Notes: a model not told the origin generated them from the sequence alone. A stretch of DNA of 64,000 bases from Myxococcales bacterium (GCA_016706225.1 JADJKB010000021.1:124001-188000); one strand, 5' to 3'; positions 17,238 through 26,223 are shown, counted from the first letter of the stretch. Numbers and translations: made by a program.

Positions 17238-18056
17238 ATGCCCATCTTGAAGCTCGACGACACCGAGCTCAGCTACCTCGATACCGGCCCCGTTCCCGCT
17301 GGCGACACGCTGGTGTTCAGCCACGGGCTCTTGATGAACCGCGAGCTGTTTGCGGCACAGATTGCCGCCTTGCGCGGGAGACACCGCTGCGTGGCCTACG
17401 ACCACCGCGGGCAAGGCGCGAGCGCCCCTAGCAACCTGCGCTCCATCGACATGGGCACACTCACGGGTGACGCCGCGCAGCTGATCGAAAAACTCGAGCT
17501 CGGCAAGGTCCACTTCATCGGCTTGAGCATGGGTGGGTTCGTCGGCTTGCGCCTCGCGGCACGCCGCCCAGAGCTGGTGAAGACGTTGATGCTGCTCGAT
17601 ACCAGCGCCGGTCCGGAGCCCGCCGAGAACATCCCCAAGTTCACCGCGATGAACCTCACGGCCCGTTTTCTGGGGTCGGCGTTGCTGGTGGACCGCATCT
17701 TGCCGATCATGTTCGGCAAGACCTTCCTGGAAGACCCCGCGAAGGCGGACGTCCGTCGCCAATGGCGCGACCACCTGTCCAAGCTGCCCAGGTCGCTCTG
17801 GCGTGCCGTCAACGGCGTGCTCGAGCGCGACAGCGTCGAGCCGGAGCTCGCTCAGATCCGCTGCCCGACGCTGATCCTGGTGGGTGACGAGGACGTCGCG
17901 ACACCCCCGCCCAAGTCCGAGCGCATCCAGAGCGGCATCGCCGGCTCGAAGCTGGTGGTCATTCCACGCGCGGGACACTCCTCCAGCATCGAGCAGCCGG
18001 AGGCCGTGACGCGGGAGATTTCCGCGTTCTTGGCGGACGCTGCCGCCCGCGCATGA
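17238..18056 (+). CDS. Alpha/beta hydrolase
   Basis: 272 residues from ATG at 17238 (MPILKLDDTELSYLD); the longer frame runs back into the repeat region. Nucleophile elbow GLSMGG near residue 97, oxyanion segment FSHGLLMNRELF, acid DED near 219, catalytic His in RAGHSSS near 248. Resembles 3-oxoadipate enol-lactonase and related esterases. Substrate cannot be told. It lies 31 bp before the TPP-enzyme gene on the same strand, which suggests a shared transcript and possibly a shared pathway. Confidence 0.88.
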   Translation: MPILKLDDTELSYLDTGPVPAGDTLVFSHGLLMNRELFAAQIAALRGRHRCVAYDHRGQGASAPSNLRSIDMGTLTGDAAQLIEKLELGKVHFIGLSMGGFVGLRLAARRPELVKTLMLLDTSAGPEPAENIPKFTAMNLTARFLGSALLVDRILPIMFGKTFLEDPAKADVRRQWRDHLSKLPRSLWRAVNGVLERDSVEPELAQIRCPTLILVGDEDVATPPPKSERIQSGIAGSKLVVIPRAGHSSSIEQPEAVTREISAFLADAAARA

Positions 18057-18087
18057 CGGCAGCCCGCGAGCGGTGTAATCCGGGCTC

Positions 18088-19716
18088 ATGACCATGGTCC
18101 ACGGCGGGCGCCTCGTCGCCCAGGCGCTCAAGAAGCACGGCATCGATCACGTCTTCACGCTCTGCGGCGGACACATCCAGGCCATCTACGATGGCTGCTT
18201 GGACGAGGGCATCCGCGTCGTCGATACCCGTCACGAGCAGACCTCCGGGCACGCCGCAGACGGCTACGCCCGCGTGACGGGCAAACCCGGCGTGTGTCTG
18301 GTGACGGCGGGCCCGGGCATCACCGACGTCGTGACCGCGGTGGCGAACGCTCAGCGCGCGGGCGTCCCGCTGATCTGCATCGGCGGCGCCGGGCCGAAGA
18401 CGCTGTGCGACATGGGCTCGTTGCAGGACATGGACTCGGTCACCTTGATGCGCCCCATCTCGAAGTGGAGCGTGCAGGTCCCGGAGATCCGGCGGGTGAA
18501 GGAGTACATGGACAGCGCGTTCCGCATCGCGCAGTCGAACCTGCCCGGGCCGGTCTACCTGGAGATGCCCCTCGACCTCTTGATGAACTGGCACGAGGAC
18601 GAGGAGCCGCTGACCGGACCGATGCCGCCGCCGCGAGCGAGCGGTGATCCCGAGAGCATCGAGCGCGCGGTCGCGATCTTGAAACAGGCCGAGCGCCCCA
18701 GCTTCGTCATTGGCGCCCAGCTGCGTTGGTCGAAGGACCGCGAGATCGTCCAGCGCTTCGCCGACAAAGTCCGAGCCCCGTTCTTCCTGAACGGCATGGC
18801 CCGCGGCGCCTTGCCCTTCGCTCACGAGTGCCTGTTCACCCGCTCGCGCAAACAAGCGCTCGCGGAGAGCGACGCCATCTTCGTGTTCGGCACCCCCTTC
18901 GATTTCCGCGTCGACTACGGGCGCCCGGGGACCTGGAACGAAAAAGCCAAGATCGTCCAGGTCGATCTGGACGGCTCCGAGCTCGGGCGAAACCGCTCGA
19001 TCGACGTGGGCATCCACGGCGACAGCGGCCTCGTGCTCCAGCAGCTGCTCACCGGCATTGGCTCGAAAGAGGCGCCTGCGTGGCTCTCGACGCTGCGCGA
19101 GGCCGAGACCAAGCGCCGCGGCAAGATGAAGGCGGAGATCGAGAGCGACGGCAGCCCGCCGAACCCGTTGCGAGTCTGCCACGAGGTTGGCAAGCGCCTC
19201 GGCAAGAGCGACATCGTGATCGGTGATGGCGGCGACTTCGTTGCCACCGCCGCCTACGTCATCCCGCTCGAGTGGCCGCAGCTGTGGATGGACCCGGGCC
19301 CGCTCGGCACTCTGGGCATTGGCCCCGGTTACGCGATGGCGGCCGCCCTCGCGCGCCCCGACGCGCGCACCGTAATAATGTACGGCGACGGTTCTTTCGG
19401 CCTGAACGGCATGGAGTTCGAGGCCATGGCGCGGCAGAAACTGCCGGTGGTGGCGGTGATTGGCAACGACGCGTCGTGGACACAGATCCGACGCGGCCAG
19501 GTGATGATGTACGGCGAGGAGCGCGCCATCGCGACCAAGCTCGACTACACGCGTTACGACAAGGTGGTCGAGGCCTTGGGTGGCAAGGGGTACTGGGTCG
19601 AGCGCACCGAGGACCTGGGTCCGGCCCTCGACGCGGCGTTCGCCGCGGGTGTGCCGGCTTGTGTGAACGTGAAGATCGCGTCCAGCGATTTCCGCAAGGA
19701 CGCGATCAGCGTTTGA
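18088..19716 (+). CDS. Thiamine-diphosphate enzyme, acetolactate synthase / 2-hydroxyacyl-CoA lyase type
   Basis: 542 residues with the three domains of this family. The N-terminal pyrimidine-binding domain contains the catalytic glutamate in DTRHEQTSGHAADGYAR (near residue 51); the central domain is residues ~190-330; the C-terminal PP-binding domain has GDGSFGLNGMEFEAMARQ followed by GNDASW (near 430-455), the GDG...N motif for Mg-TPP. Quality of match to biosynthetic IlvB is moderate and no regulatory subunit or ilv gene is near, so benzaldehyde-lyase, oxalyl-CoA decarboxylase or 2-hydroxyacyl-CoA lyase activity is as likely. Its stop overlaps the next gene's TTG start. Confidence 0.88.
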   Translation: MTMVHGGRLVAQALKKHGIDHVFTLCGGHIQAIYDGCLDEGIRVVDTRHEQTSGHAADGYARVTGKPGVCLVTAGPGITDVVTAVANAQRAGVPLICIGGAGPKTLCDMGSLQDMDSVTLMRPISKWSVQVPEIRRVKEYMDSAFRIAQSNLPGPVYLEMPLDLLMNWHEDEEPLTGPMPPPRASGDPESIERAVAILKQAERPSFVIGAQLRWSKDREIVQRFADKVRAPFFLNGMARGALPFAHECLFTRSRKQALAESDAIFVFGTPFDFRVDYGRPGTWNEKAKIVQVDLDGSELGRNRSIDVGIHGDSGLVLQQLLTGIGSKEAPAWLSTLREAETKRRGKMKAEIESDGSPPNPLRVCHEVGKRLGKSDIVIGDGGDFVATAAYVIPLEWPQLWMDPGPLGTLGIGPGYAMAAALARPDARTVIMYGDGSFGLNGMEFEAMARQKLPVVAVIGNDASWTQIRRGQVMMYGEERAIATKLDYTRYDKVVEALGGKGYWVERTEDLGPALDAAFAAGVPACVNVKIASSDFRKDAISV

Positions 19717-20432
19717 AACGTCGCGCCCCCGAGCTCCGCGTTCTTCTGGCAGGTAGCATCGTCTGCATGCTGTCGTGCTCGTCCGGCGAGGGCACGACTG
19801 GCGGAGGGGGGAGCGGCGGCCAGCCCGGCTGCTGGGACGTCGCCAGCGAGTGTCCGGGCACTCCGCCCTACACCGGAGCCCACTGCGACGTCTCGGACAC
19901 CTGCAGCTACCCCGCCAGCCCCTACGAATTCAGCTGTATCGCCGGTCGCTGGGGCGCGAACTGTGTCGGCGCCGGTGGCGGCTCGAGCTGTGTGCCCCCG
20001 CTCGGTGAGAGCTGCGCCGAGCCGAGCTCCACCCCCATCGCGGGCGCGGCGCTCGAAATCGCGAACGGTGACCCAGCCTCCGACTTCGTGCCGCTCGCGG
20101 ACGGGGCGCCGATCGATGTGATCTGGGGTGGCCAAGGCTTGCCGATGGTCTCGTTTCGCGTGCGCGTGTCGGGACAAGGCGCCCCGGACTGCGCACTGCT
20201 CTCCCACAAGCTGTCCATCGGTGGGCATGCAGGCGCGGAGTACAAACTGCCGCTCCGCTTGCACTGCGGCGAGTCACTGATCGTCTATTCGATCCTTCCG
20301 CTCGACCAGGCCTGCGCGAATCCGCCGGTCTCGAACGAGGTGACACTCGAGTTGGGTGCGCTTGGCTCAAAGCAGACCTTCAACCTGACCTGGACCGATG
20401 CGGCGTGCCCCAAGGGTGGCGGATTCGGCTGA
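19713..20432 (+). CDS. Secreted lipoprotein, Cys- and Gly-rich, unknown function
   Basis: 239 residues if started at TTG 19713, which overlaps the preceding stop as TTGA. This start gives a proper lipoprotein signal (KRRAPELRVLLAGSIVCML, lipobox MLSC, then SSGEGTTGGGG). The mature part has eight or more cysteines (CWDVASECPG, CDVSDTCSYP, CVPPLGESC) likely in disulfides and a beta-rich C-terminal half (VSFRVRVSGQG, SNEVTLELG). An ATG start at 19768 is possible but would cut the signal peptide. No known family recognised. Confidence 0.65.
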   Translation: MKRRAPELRVLLAGSIVCMLSCSSGEGTTGGGGSGGQPGCWDVASECPGTPPYTGAHCDVSDTCSYPASPYEFSCIAGRWGANCVGAGGGSSCVPPLGESCAEPSSTPIAGAALEIANGDPASDFVPLADGAPIDVIWGGQGLPMVSFRVRVSGQGAPDCALLSHKLSIGGHAGAEYKLPLRLHCGESLIVYSILPLDQACANPPVSNEVTLELGALGSKQTFNLTWTDAACPKGGGFG

Positions 20433-20524
20433 AATTACGCCTCTTCTTGCGTGTTAGGCGGTTAGGCACTAGGTTCCGCCGCGTCACAGCGTTTTCGGAC
20501 CCCGCCTGGCTGCCTCTCCCACGA

Positions 20525-20581
20525 GATCGCGGAAAGTCGATTCCCCGACAGCGATCCTGTGGGTTGGCAGCACTCGCTGCC
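20525..20581 (+). promoter_or_regulatory. Structured leader of the RRM gene
   Basis: The 237 bp before the RRM gene contain no gene. Two inverted repeats stand out: GATCGC/GCGATC (20525-20530 and 20551-20556) and a tight hairpin GGCAGC-ACTC-GCTGCC (20566-20581). They lie 90-145 nt before the start codon, so they could form a 5' untranslated structure. Start of transcription is not known. Confidence 0.35.
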
Positions 20582-20669
20582 TCCGGCTCGCCAGGCTGCG
20601 ACTCTCTGGTGTGTCGGCCTGGATGCGACATCCCCGCATCAAGAGTCGTGATTCGAGAGAAGTAAGCAA

Positions 20670-20972
20670 ATGAACAACCGACTGTACGTAGGCAACCTGG
20701 CGTTTCACACCACCGAAGACGTGCTCCAGAACGTGTTCGCGAAAATCGGCTCCGTCACCGAGGCCAAGCTGGTCATCGACCGCGAGACCGGGCGTTCGCG
20801 TGGTTTTGGCTTCGTCACGATGGGATCGCCGGACGATGCCCAGCGCGCAATCTCCGAGCTCAACGGTGCCGACCTCGACGGTCGCGCGCTGAAGGTCAAC
20901 GAGGCCGAAGAGCGTCGCCCCAAGACGGGTGGCGGCGGTGGCGGCGGTGGCGGACGCTGGGGCCGCTCCTGA
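20670..20972 (+). CDS. Single-RRM glycine-rich RNA-binding protein
   Basis: 100 residues. One RNA recognition motif: RNP2 LYVGNL at residues 4-9 and RNP1 RGFGFVTM around 45-52, followed by a short Gly-rich tail (TGGGGGGGGGRWGRS). This is the bacterial Rbp type known from cyanobacteria and found in other phyla, where such proteins bind single-stranded RNA and are often cold-regulated. Expected to act in the cytoplasm. The stop overlaps the next start (TGATG), so the following small protein is translationally coupled. Length and motifs are complete. Confidence 0.95.
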   Translation: MNNRLYVGNLAFHTTEDVLQNVFAKIGSVTEAKLVIDRETGRSRGFGFVTMGSPDDAQRAISELNGADLDGRALKVNEAEERRPKTGGGGGGGGGRWGRS

Positions 20973-21319
20973 TGTCCGAGCTCCGCGATCGCGGCGGTGC
21001 GGCTAGCGTCGCGCCGCCGCCCGCGGGCAACGGCAGCTCGATGGCTTCCAGAACGCGGCTGCGCGCCGCGCTCGACCGAGAGGTGGAGGCCATCGGGCAA
21101 GCTTGGGCGCAAGCCAAGATGGAAGCGCTCAGAAACGAAGGGCGACCCATTGCCGGGGGTTGGCCCGGCACGATGAGTGAGGCGCGGGCCCGTGTCAGCG
21201 TCTGTGCACGCTCGGCGTCGCGGAGCGCCGAGGCTGATCTCGAAACTCTAGCGCGGCGTGCCTACGTCGTGGCAAAGGCAACGTGGCTGTCCCGTACGGC
21301 CCCCGACGCCGACGAGTGA
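20972..21319 (+). CDS. Small protein coupled to the RRM gene, unknown
   Basis: 115 residues, start codon overlapping the RRM stop by one base. Mostly helical by composition, rich in Arg and Ala (RTRLRAALDREVEAIGQAWA, SEARARVSVCARSASRSAEA). It has no signal peptide or membrane segment. A conserved-looking GGWPGTMSEARARV sits in the middle. I recognise no family. Coupling to an RNA-binding protein suggests related use, which is inference only. Confidence 0.6.
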   Translation: MSELRDRGGAASVAPPPAGNGSSMASRTRLRAALDREVEAIGQAWAQAKMEALRNEGRPIAGGWPGTMSEARARVSVCARSASRSAEADLETLARRAYVVAKATWLSRTAPDADE

Positions 21320-21337
21320 ACCAAACGGAGAACGGAA

Positions 21338-21544
21338 ATGGCAGGTAACCCTAGCGTCAAGAAGCGACAGAAAGAGCTGGCTCGACAGGAGCGTCAGCGC
21401 GACAAGGCCGAGCGCCGCGAGCAACGCAAGAGCGAGAAAGAGGACCAGAAGCCTGCTGTCGATCCGGGTGAAGACCCCGATCTTGCCGGCATCGTTCCCG
21501 GCCCGCAGCCGCTACCCGCGGAAGACGCAGAAGCAGAAGCTTGA
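21338..21544 (+). CDS. Small basic-acidic coiled protein, unknown
   Basis: 68 residues, with a good ribosome site (ACGGAGAACGGAA before ATG). Composition is striking: residues 1-35 are Lys/Arg/Glu/Gln-rich and helical (KKRQKELARQERQRDK), then a Pro/Asp/Glu tail. Third gene of the RRM transcript, 18 bp after the previous stop. No family recognised. The strong Shine-Dalgarno sequence and position argue that it is real. Confidence 0.65.
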   Translation: MAGNPSVKKRQKELARQERQRDKAERREQRKSEKEDQKPAVDPGEDPDLAGIVPGPQPLPAEDAEAEA

Positions 21545-21660
21545 GACCATCGGCCGCGCGCTCACGACAAAGCGCGCGGGCGAAGGCCGGAGCCATTGCC
21601 AATGCTGTGAACCGGGACCTCCGTCCCGAGCGTTGGCGAGAGCGGCGACCCTGCCGAGCT

Positions 21661-23043
21661 TCAGGCTCGGGTGCTCGGACGCGCCGGTCCGAGCTTGGCG
21701 CGGGACGCCAGGTAGTCGATGAGATCCATCTTGGTGAGCAGCGCCTGAACCCGCCGGTCCGCGTCGACCACCAGAGCGACCTCACCACGCTCGAAGATCT
21801 GCGGCAGCGCGCCCGCGCCGTCGTGCGGCGCCACGGTCGAGATCTTGCGCACCATGACCTCCGCGACTGGGGTGCTGCGATCCTTGCCCTGGACCAGTAG
21901 CCCGAGCACGTCGGTCTCGGTGATGATACCGGAGAGCGTCCCCTGACTGGTGCAGGGCAACTGGCTGATCCCGTGGGTCTTCAACATCTCGACGGCGTCC
22001 GCCAGGGTCTTGTCGTCCTCGATGCAGATGACCTGTTTGGGCGGCAGCGCACGCACGACGTCGCCGATTGCGCCCATCTCCCAGTCCTGGTCCACGAACC
22101 CGTGCTGTCGCATCCAGGCGTCGTCGACGAACTTGGACAGGTAGTTCCGGATCGAGTCCGGCAACAACGTGACGATCCGCGCGCCCTTGGCGAAGTCCTT
22201 GGCTATTTGCATCGCGGCCCAGACCGCGGCTCCGCTCGACCCGCCCACCAGCAGCCCCTCCTGGCGAATGAGCTGTCGCGCGGTCCGGAAGCTGTCCCGG
22301 TCGTTGCTCTTGACCCAGCGGTCGACCAACTTGGTGTCGAGCACGTCGGGAATGAAGTCGTAACCAATGCCTTCGACCTTGTAGCTTCGGATCTCGCCGG
22401 GGCCCGCCAAGATGGAACCTTCGGGGTCGACCCCAACCACCTGACAGCCGGGTACCTCGCGCTTCACCGCTCTCGCGATGCCGCTGATGGTTCCACCGGT
22501 GCCGGCAGTGAGCACCACCGCGTCGAGCTTGCCCCCACACTGATCGATGATCTCACGCGCGGTGCCCAGCTCGTGCGCCAGCGGGTTATCCGGGTTGCCG
22601 TACTGATCGAGGATGTGCGAGCTCGGGATCACCTCCTTCAAGCGCTTGGCGACCCCAATATGGGAGTCCGGGGCGTCCCACGCCGCCTCGGTGGGCGTGC
22701 GGATGATCTCGGCGCCCAGTGCCTCGAGCACCACCTGCTTCTCGCGACTCATCTTCTCCGGCATCGTGATGATCATGCGGTAGCCCCTGACCGCCGCCGC
22801 CATGGCCAGGCCGATGCCGGTGTTACCGCTCGTCGGCTCGATCAGGGTGTCGCCAGGCTTGATGCGTCCGGCCTTCTCGGCCTCGAGCAGCATCCGCACA
22901 CCGATGCGGTCCTTGACGGAGCCCCCGGGGTTCATGAACTCGAGCTTTCCCAGGAGCTCACACGGCAAATCACGGCCAATGCGCGAGAGCCGTACCATGG
23001 GCGTCCCGCCCACTGCGTCCAGAACCGAGTCAGAGATGGGCAT
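21661..23043 (-). CDS. Cystathionine beta-synthase type PLP enzyme with two C-terminal CBS domains
   Basis: 460 residues from ATG at 23043 (MPISDSVLDAVGGTPM). The fold-type II catalytic part (~1-320) has the PLP lysine in MNPGGSVKDRIG, the substrate loop TSGNTGIGLAMAA, and the phosphate loop GTGGTISGIARAV. Residues ~335-460 form two CBS domains (EDDKTLADAVEMLKTHG, ITETDVLGLLVQG), a tandem that in the human enzyme binds S-adenosylmethionine. Reaction: serine (or O-acetylserine) + homocysteine to cystathionine, or cysteine synthesis. No haem-binding N-terminus is present. Ends before a ~115-bp gap from the small RRM-cluster gene on the other strand. Starts ~37 bp after the HtrA-like gene. Confidence 0.9.
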   Translation of the reverse strand: MPISDSVLDAVGGTPMVRLSRIGRDLPCELLGKLEFMNPGGSVKDRIGVRMLLEAEKAGRIKPGDTLIEPTSGNTGIGLAMAAAVRGYRMIITMPEKMSREKQVVLEALGAEIIRTPTEAAWDAPDSHIGVAKRLKEVIPSSHILDQYGNPDNPLAHELGTAREIIDQCGGKLDAVVLTAGTGGTISGIARAVKREVPGCQVVGVDPEGSILAGPGEIRSYKVEGIGYDFIPDVLDTKLVDRWVKSNDRDSFRTARQLIRQEGLLVGGSSGAAVWAAMQIAKDFAKGARIVTLLPDSIRNYLSKFVDDAWMRQHGFVDQDWEMGAIGDVVRALPPKQVICIEDDKTLADAVEMLKTHGISQLPCTSQGTLSGIITETDVLGLLVQGKDRSTPVAEVMVRKISTVAPHDGAGALPQIFERGEVALVVDADRRVQALLTKMDLIDYLASRAKLGPARPSTRA

Positions 23044-23080
23044 GAGCGCGTAACTGTCCCCGCGCTGCCGCCGCGTCAAG

Positions 23081-24244
23081 TCACTGTACGAGGGTCAGCT
23101 CGAGCAACAGGTCAACCTCGTCGTTGCCACGCGCAACCGTGACCTTGACCTTCTCGCCGGCCTTCTTCCCGTCGAGCACCTGGTACAGATCGTCATAGGT
23201 CTTCACACGCTGATCCGCGACCTTGATGATCACGTCACCGAGCGTCACGCCATCTTCCGTTTGTATCAGCGCGCGCAGGCCGGCCTTCTCCGCTGGTGTT
23301 CCGGGCAACACCTCCAACACCACGACGCCCGCGATGCGGAAGCGGCGCTCCAGGCGCTGCAGCGGGTCGATTCGAATGCCGAACCCGGCCTGGTCGACCC
23401 GGCCTTTGCTGACGAGCTCCGGCACGATGCGCCGGACGGTCTCGACGGGCACCGCAAAACCGATGCCTGCCCAAGCCCCGCTCTTGGAGAAGATCATGGT
23501 GTTCATGCCGATCAGGTGCCCACGGCTGTCGAGCAATGGGCCGCCGGAGTTACCGGGATTGATCGCGGCGTCCGTCTGGATCATGTCGCGAATGCTCACG
23601 CCTCCCACACCATCGACGGAGCGACCGAGCGCGCTGATGATGCCGGTCGTGAGGGTGTGGTCGAGCCCGAAGGGGTTGCCAATGGCGATGACCTTTTGCC
23701 CGACCTCCAGCTTCATGCCGGCGGGAGGCAGGTCGACGGGCCTCAGGGCGTCGCTCGGTGCGTCGATCTTCAGCACCGCTATGTCCTTGCGCGGCTCCGT
23801 CCCGACCACCTTTGCCGGGTAGACCTTCTGGTTCTGCAGCGTGACGGTCAGGCTGCGGGCCCCCTGAACGACGTGGAAATTGGTGACGACGTGGCCCTTG
23901 TCGTCCCAGATGAAGCCCGTGCCCGCGCCGGAGGGTACCTCCATGGCCTTGCCTTGCAGCCAGTCGACGACGACCTGCTTCTGCGTGACGAACACCGCGC
24001 TCGACGCCACGCGATGAAACACCTCGATGGTGTTCTTTTCGTCCTCGGTCTTCAGGTCCTTGGACAGCGGCGGCGTCGACGGCACCGCGGTCGCCGACGC
24101 GCTGGGTGGAGGAGCGCTGGTGGCCGGGCGCGGCGGCCCCGGCGTCGGCGCAGTAGGCGGGTGGCAAGCCGAAAAGAGTGCGCCGAGCGTGAGGACCGCC
24201 CCGAGAAGGTCGAGCGGGAGACAGCGCGCCAACACCCTGCTCAC
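23081..24244 (-). CDS. HtrA/DegP-type serine protease, predicted lipoprotein, one PDZ domain
   Basis: 387 residues from GTG at 24244, which overlaps the stop of the activator gene (GTGA). The longer open frame lies within that gene and is rejected. Signal: hydrophobic stretch ending LFSAC, a lipobox, then a Pro/Ser-rich linker. Trypsin-like domain with His in TNFHVVQ (~123), Asp in RKDIAVLK (~153) and Ser in NPGNSGGPL (~232). A PDZ domain covers ~285-385 (GVVVLEVLPGTPAEKAGL). Expected to act in the periplasm, anchored to a membrane, on misfolded proteins. Translational coupling to an FHA-sigma54 activator suggests that the two work in one stress pathway (inference). Confidence 0.92.
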   Translation of the reverse strand: MSRVLARCLPLDLLGAVLTLGALFSACHPPTAPTPGPPRPATSAPPPSASATAVPSTPPLSKDLKTEDEKNTIEVFHRVASSAVFVTQKQVVVDWLQGKAMEVPSGAGTGFIWDDKGHVVTNFHVVQGARSLTVTLQNQKVYPAKVVGTEPRKDIAVLKIDAPSDALRPVDLPPAGMKLEVGQKVIAIGNPFGLDHTLTTGIISALGRSVDGVGGVSIRDMIQTDAAINPGNSGGPLLDSRGHLIGMNTMIFSKSGAWAGIGFAVPVETVRRIVPELVSKGRVDQAGFGIRIDPLQRLERRFRIAGVVVLEVLPGTPAEKAGLRALIQTEDGVTLGDVIIKVADQRVKTYDDLYQVLDGKKAGEKVKVTVARGNDEVDLLLELTLVQ

Positions 24245-26094
24245 TCCTTCTCGACGGGCGTCCCGCCTGCGCCGCTCGGCATGGGGTTCTGTTCCTTCTC
24301 GAGGTAACGGAAGATCGTCCGCGGATCCACCCCGAGGTCTCGCGCGGTCTGGGTGCGATTGCCGTTGTTGCGTTCGAGGACTTCGAGCACGTAGCGGCGT
24401 TGAAACTCTTCCTTGGCCTTCTCGAGCGGCACGATGGATTCCATCGCCTCGGGACCGAGGTCCATGTCCTCGGGACCGAGCAACGACTTGTCGCACATCA
24501 CCAGCGCCTTCTTGATGCGGTTCTCCAGCTGCCGGATGTTGCCCGGCCAGGTGTAGCGTTTGACGGCGGCCAGCGCCTGGGGAGAGAACCCGCGCACCCC
24601 GCTCCCGAGCTCGTCCGCGTACTTGCTGAGCAGAGCCTTGGCGATGATGAAGATGTCGTCGGCGCGCTCCCGCAGCGGCGGCAGCCAGATGTTGACCACG
24701 TTCAAGCGGTAGTAGAGGTCTTCTCGGAACTCACCGGTCTTGATCATGTCCTCCAACGTGCGGTTCGTCGCCGCGATGATGCGGATGTCGCATTTCTCTG
24801 CCCGACTGTCGCCGACGCGAAACACTACCCGCTCCTGAATCGCTCGCAGCAGCTTCACCTGAAGCTGGAGAGGGAGCTCGCCGACCTCGTCGAGGAACAG
24901 TGTGCCCCCGTCGGCCTGCTGGAATTTTCCGGGGCGGCTGGCGATGGCGCCGGTGAAGGCTCCCTTCACGTGGCCGAACATCTCACTCTCCATCAGGTTC
25001 TCGGGGATCGCCCCGCAGTTGACCGTGATGAAGGGCCCCTTTTCACGATTGCTCCGCCGGTGAAGCTCCCGGGCGATCAGCTCTTTGCCCGTACCCGTCT
25101 CACCCGTGATCATCACACTGATGTCGGTACCCGCGACCTTCTGCAGCTTGCGGAACACCTCGAGCATGCTGGGGCAGCTGCCGATGATCTCTCCGAAGCG
25201 TTTGTCGTGCAGCTCGGTCTTGAGCTTCTCTTTGTCCGCGCGCAGCGCGCTGACGAGCATCGCATTCTGCAAGATCAGCGACGCTTGGGCGCCGAAGATG
25301 TTCAAAAGATCGAGCTCTCGTCGATCGAACAAGTGCTTGATTTCGTTGTTGCCAACGTAGAGCGCACCGATCACCTCGCCCTGGGCCGAGAGCGGCACGC
25401 ACATCACGCTCGACAGCTTGAGGGCGATGACACTCTCGGACTTGCTGAACGTGGTGTCCGTCAGGGCGTCGCTGACGATGACGGGACGTTTGGTCTCGAT
25501 CACCTGTCGCACGATGCTGTCGCTGATGGCGCCCGAAGGATCCTGGATTGCCTCGCGTTGTACGTTGCGACTGGCGCGCACCCGCGGCTGGCGTTCATCG
25601 CCCTCACCGGGATCGACCAGGAGCACCACTCCGCGGGACGCACCGGTCAGCTCGATGATGTCGTCGAGCAGCGTCTCGAGCAGCTCGTCCACGGAGCTCG
25701 AGCTCATCAAGCGTTCGCTGAAGGACTGCAGACGAGTCAGACCCATCAGCTCGTTGGCTGGGCTGCGGCTGTCCGTCGGCTGCTCGCGCTCTGCCGCGAT
25801 GGGCTCGCTGAACATGCTGAATCCCAGCTGCGCGCGCCCCAGGGTCAGACGGTCACCGTTCACCAGCCGCGCCCGCCGCTTCTTCTTGCCGTTGATCAGG
25901 ATCTCGGCGGTCCGGTCCACTTCCTCCAGCTGGAAATCTCTGCCGTCGAACACGATCTGCGCGTGGTGCTCGGCGGCGCTCGCGTCGGGAACGCGCACGT
26001 CGTTGTCGAGCGCGCGGCCGAGGGTCGTGACCGGTTTGTGGAGCGGCGTCAGAACCGGTGCGCCATCGGAAGGGTAGTAGCGGACCAAAGCCAT
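24241..26094 (-). CDS. FHA-GAF sigma54-dependent transcriptional activator (EBP)
   Basis: 617 residues from ATG at 26094 (MALVRYYPSDG). Order: FHA domain ~15-100 (TLGRALDNDVRVPDASAAEH, RLVNGDRLTLG), GAF domain ~150-290 (DDIIELTGASRGVVLLV, VPLSAQGEVIGALYVG), AAA+ sigma54-interaction domain ~310-545 with Walker A GETGTGKE (~331), sigma54 loop GAFTGA (~378) and FLDEVGELPLQLQ, and a Fis-type helix-turn-helix at the end (NGNRTQTARDLGVDPRTIF). Myxobacteria use FHA-carrying EBPs that respond to Ser/Thr phosphorylation; a kinase gene lies ~18 kb away. All ATPase motifs are intact. It is coupled to the HtrA gene. Confidence 0.95.
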   Translation of the reverse strand: MALVRYYPSDGAPVLTPLHKPVTTLGRALDNDVRVPDASAAEHHAQIVFDGRDFQLEEVDRTAEILINGKKKRRARLVNGDRLTLGRAQLGFSMFSEPIAAEREQPTDSRSPANELMGLTRLQSFSERLMSSSSVDELLETLLDDIIELTGASRGVVLLVDPGEGDERQPRVRASRNVQREAIQDPSGAISDSIVRQVIETKRPVIVSDALTDTTFSKSESVIALKLSSVMCVPLSAQGEVIGALYVGNNEIKHLFDRRELDLLNIFGAQASLILQNAMLVSALRADKEKLKTELHDKRFGEIIGSCPSMLEVFRKLQKVAGTDISVMITGETGTGKELIARELHRRSNREKGPFITVNCGAIPENLMESEMFGHVKGAFTGAIASRPGKFQQADGGTLFLDEVGELPLQLQVKLLRAIQERVVFRVGDSRAEKCDIRIIAATNRTLEDMIKTGEFREDLYYRLNVVNIWLPPLRERADDIFIIAKALLSKYADELGSGVRGFSPQALAAVKRYTWPGNIRQLENRIKKALVMCDKSLLGPEDMDLGPEAMESIVPLEKAKEEFQRRYVLEVLERNNGNRTQTARDLGVDPRTIFRYLEKEQNPMPSGAGGTPVEKE

Positions 26095-26223
26095 TTTCAC
26101 GCCGAGGCTAGGGCGGTTTTCGCCCCGATGGAACAACTGCTGCCCGAGACCCCATCCGCTCGCTCCGGCCAGGCCAAAAGGCGGCGCGGTCCGCACGGAA
26201 ATCCGGCGGCGACCGCGCGGCGC

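Noticed and set aside
16817..17263. Small minus-strand proteins translated from the repeat region
   Set aside because: The frames are made of the repeated element itself and have no signal, domain or ribosome site.
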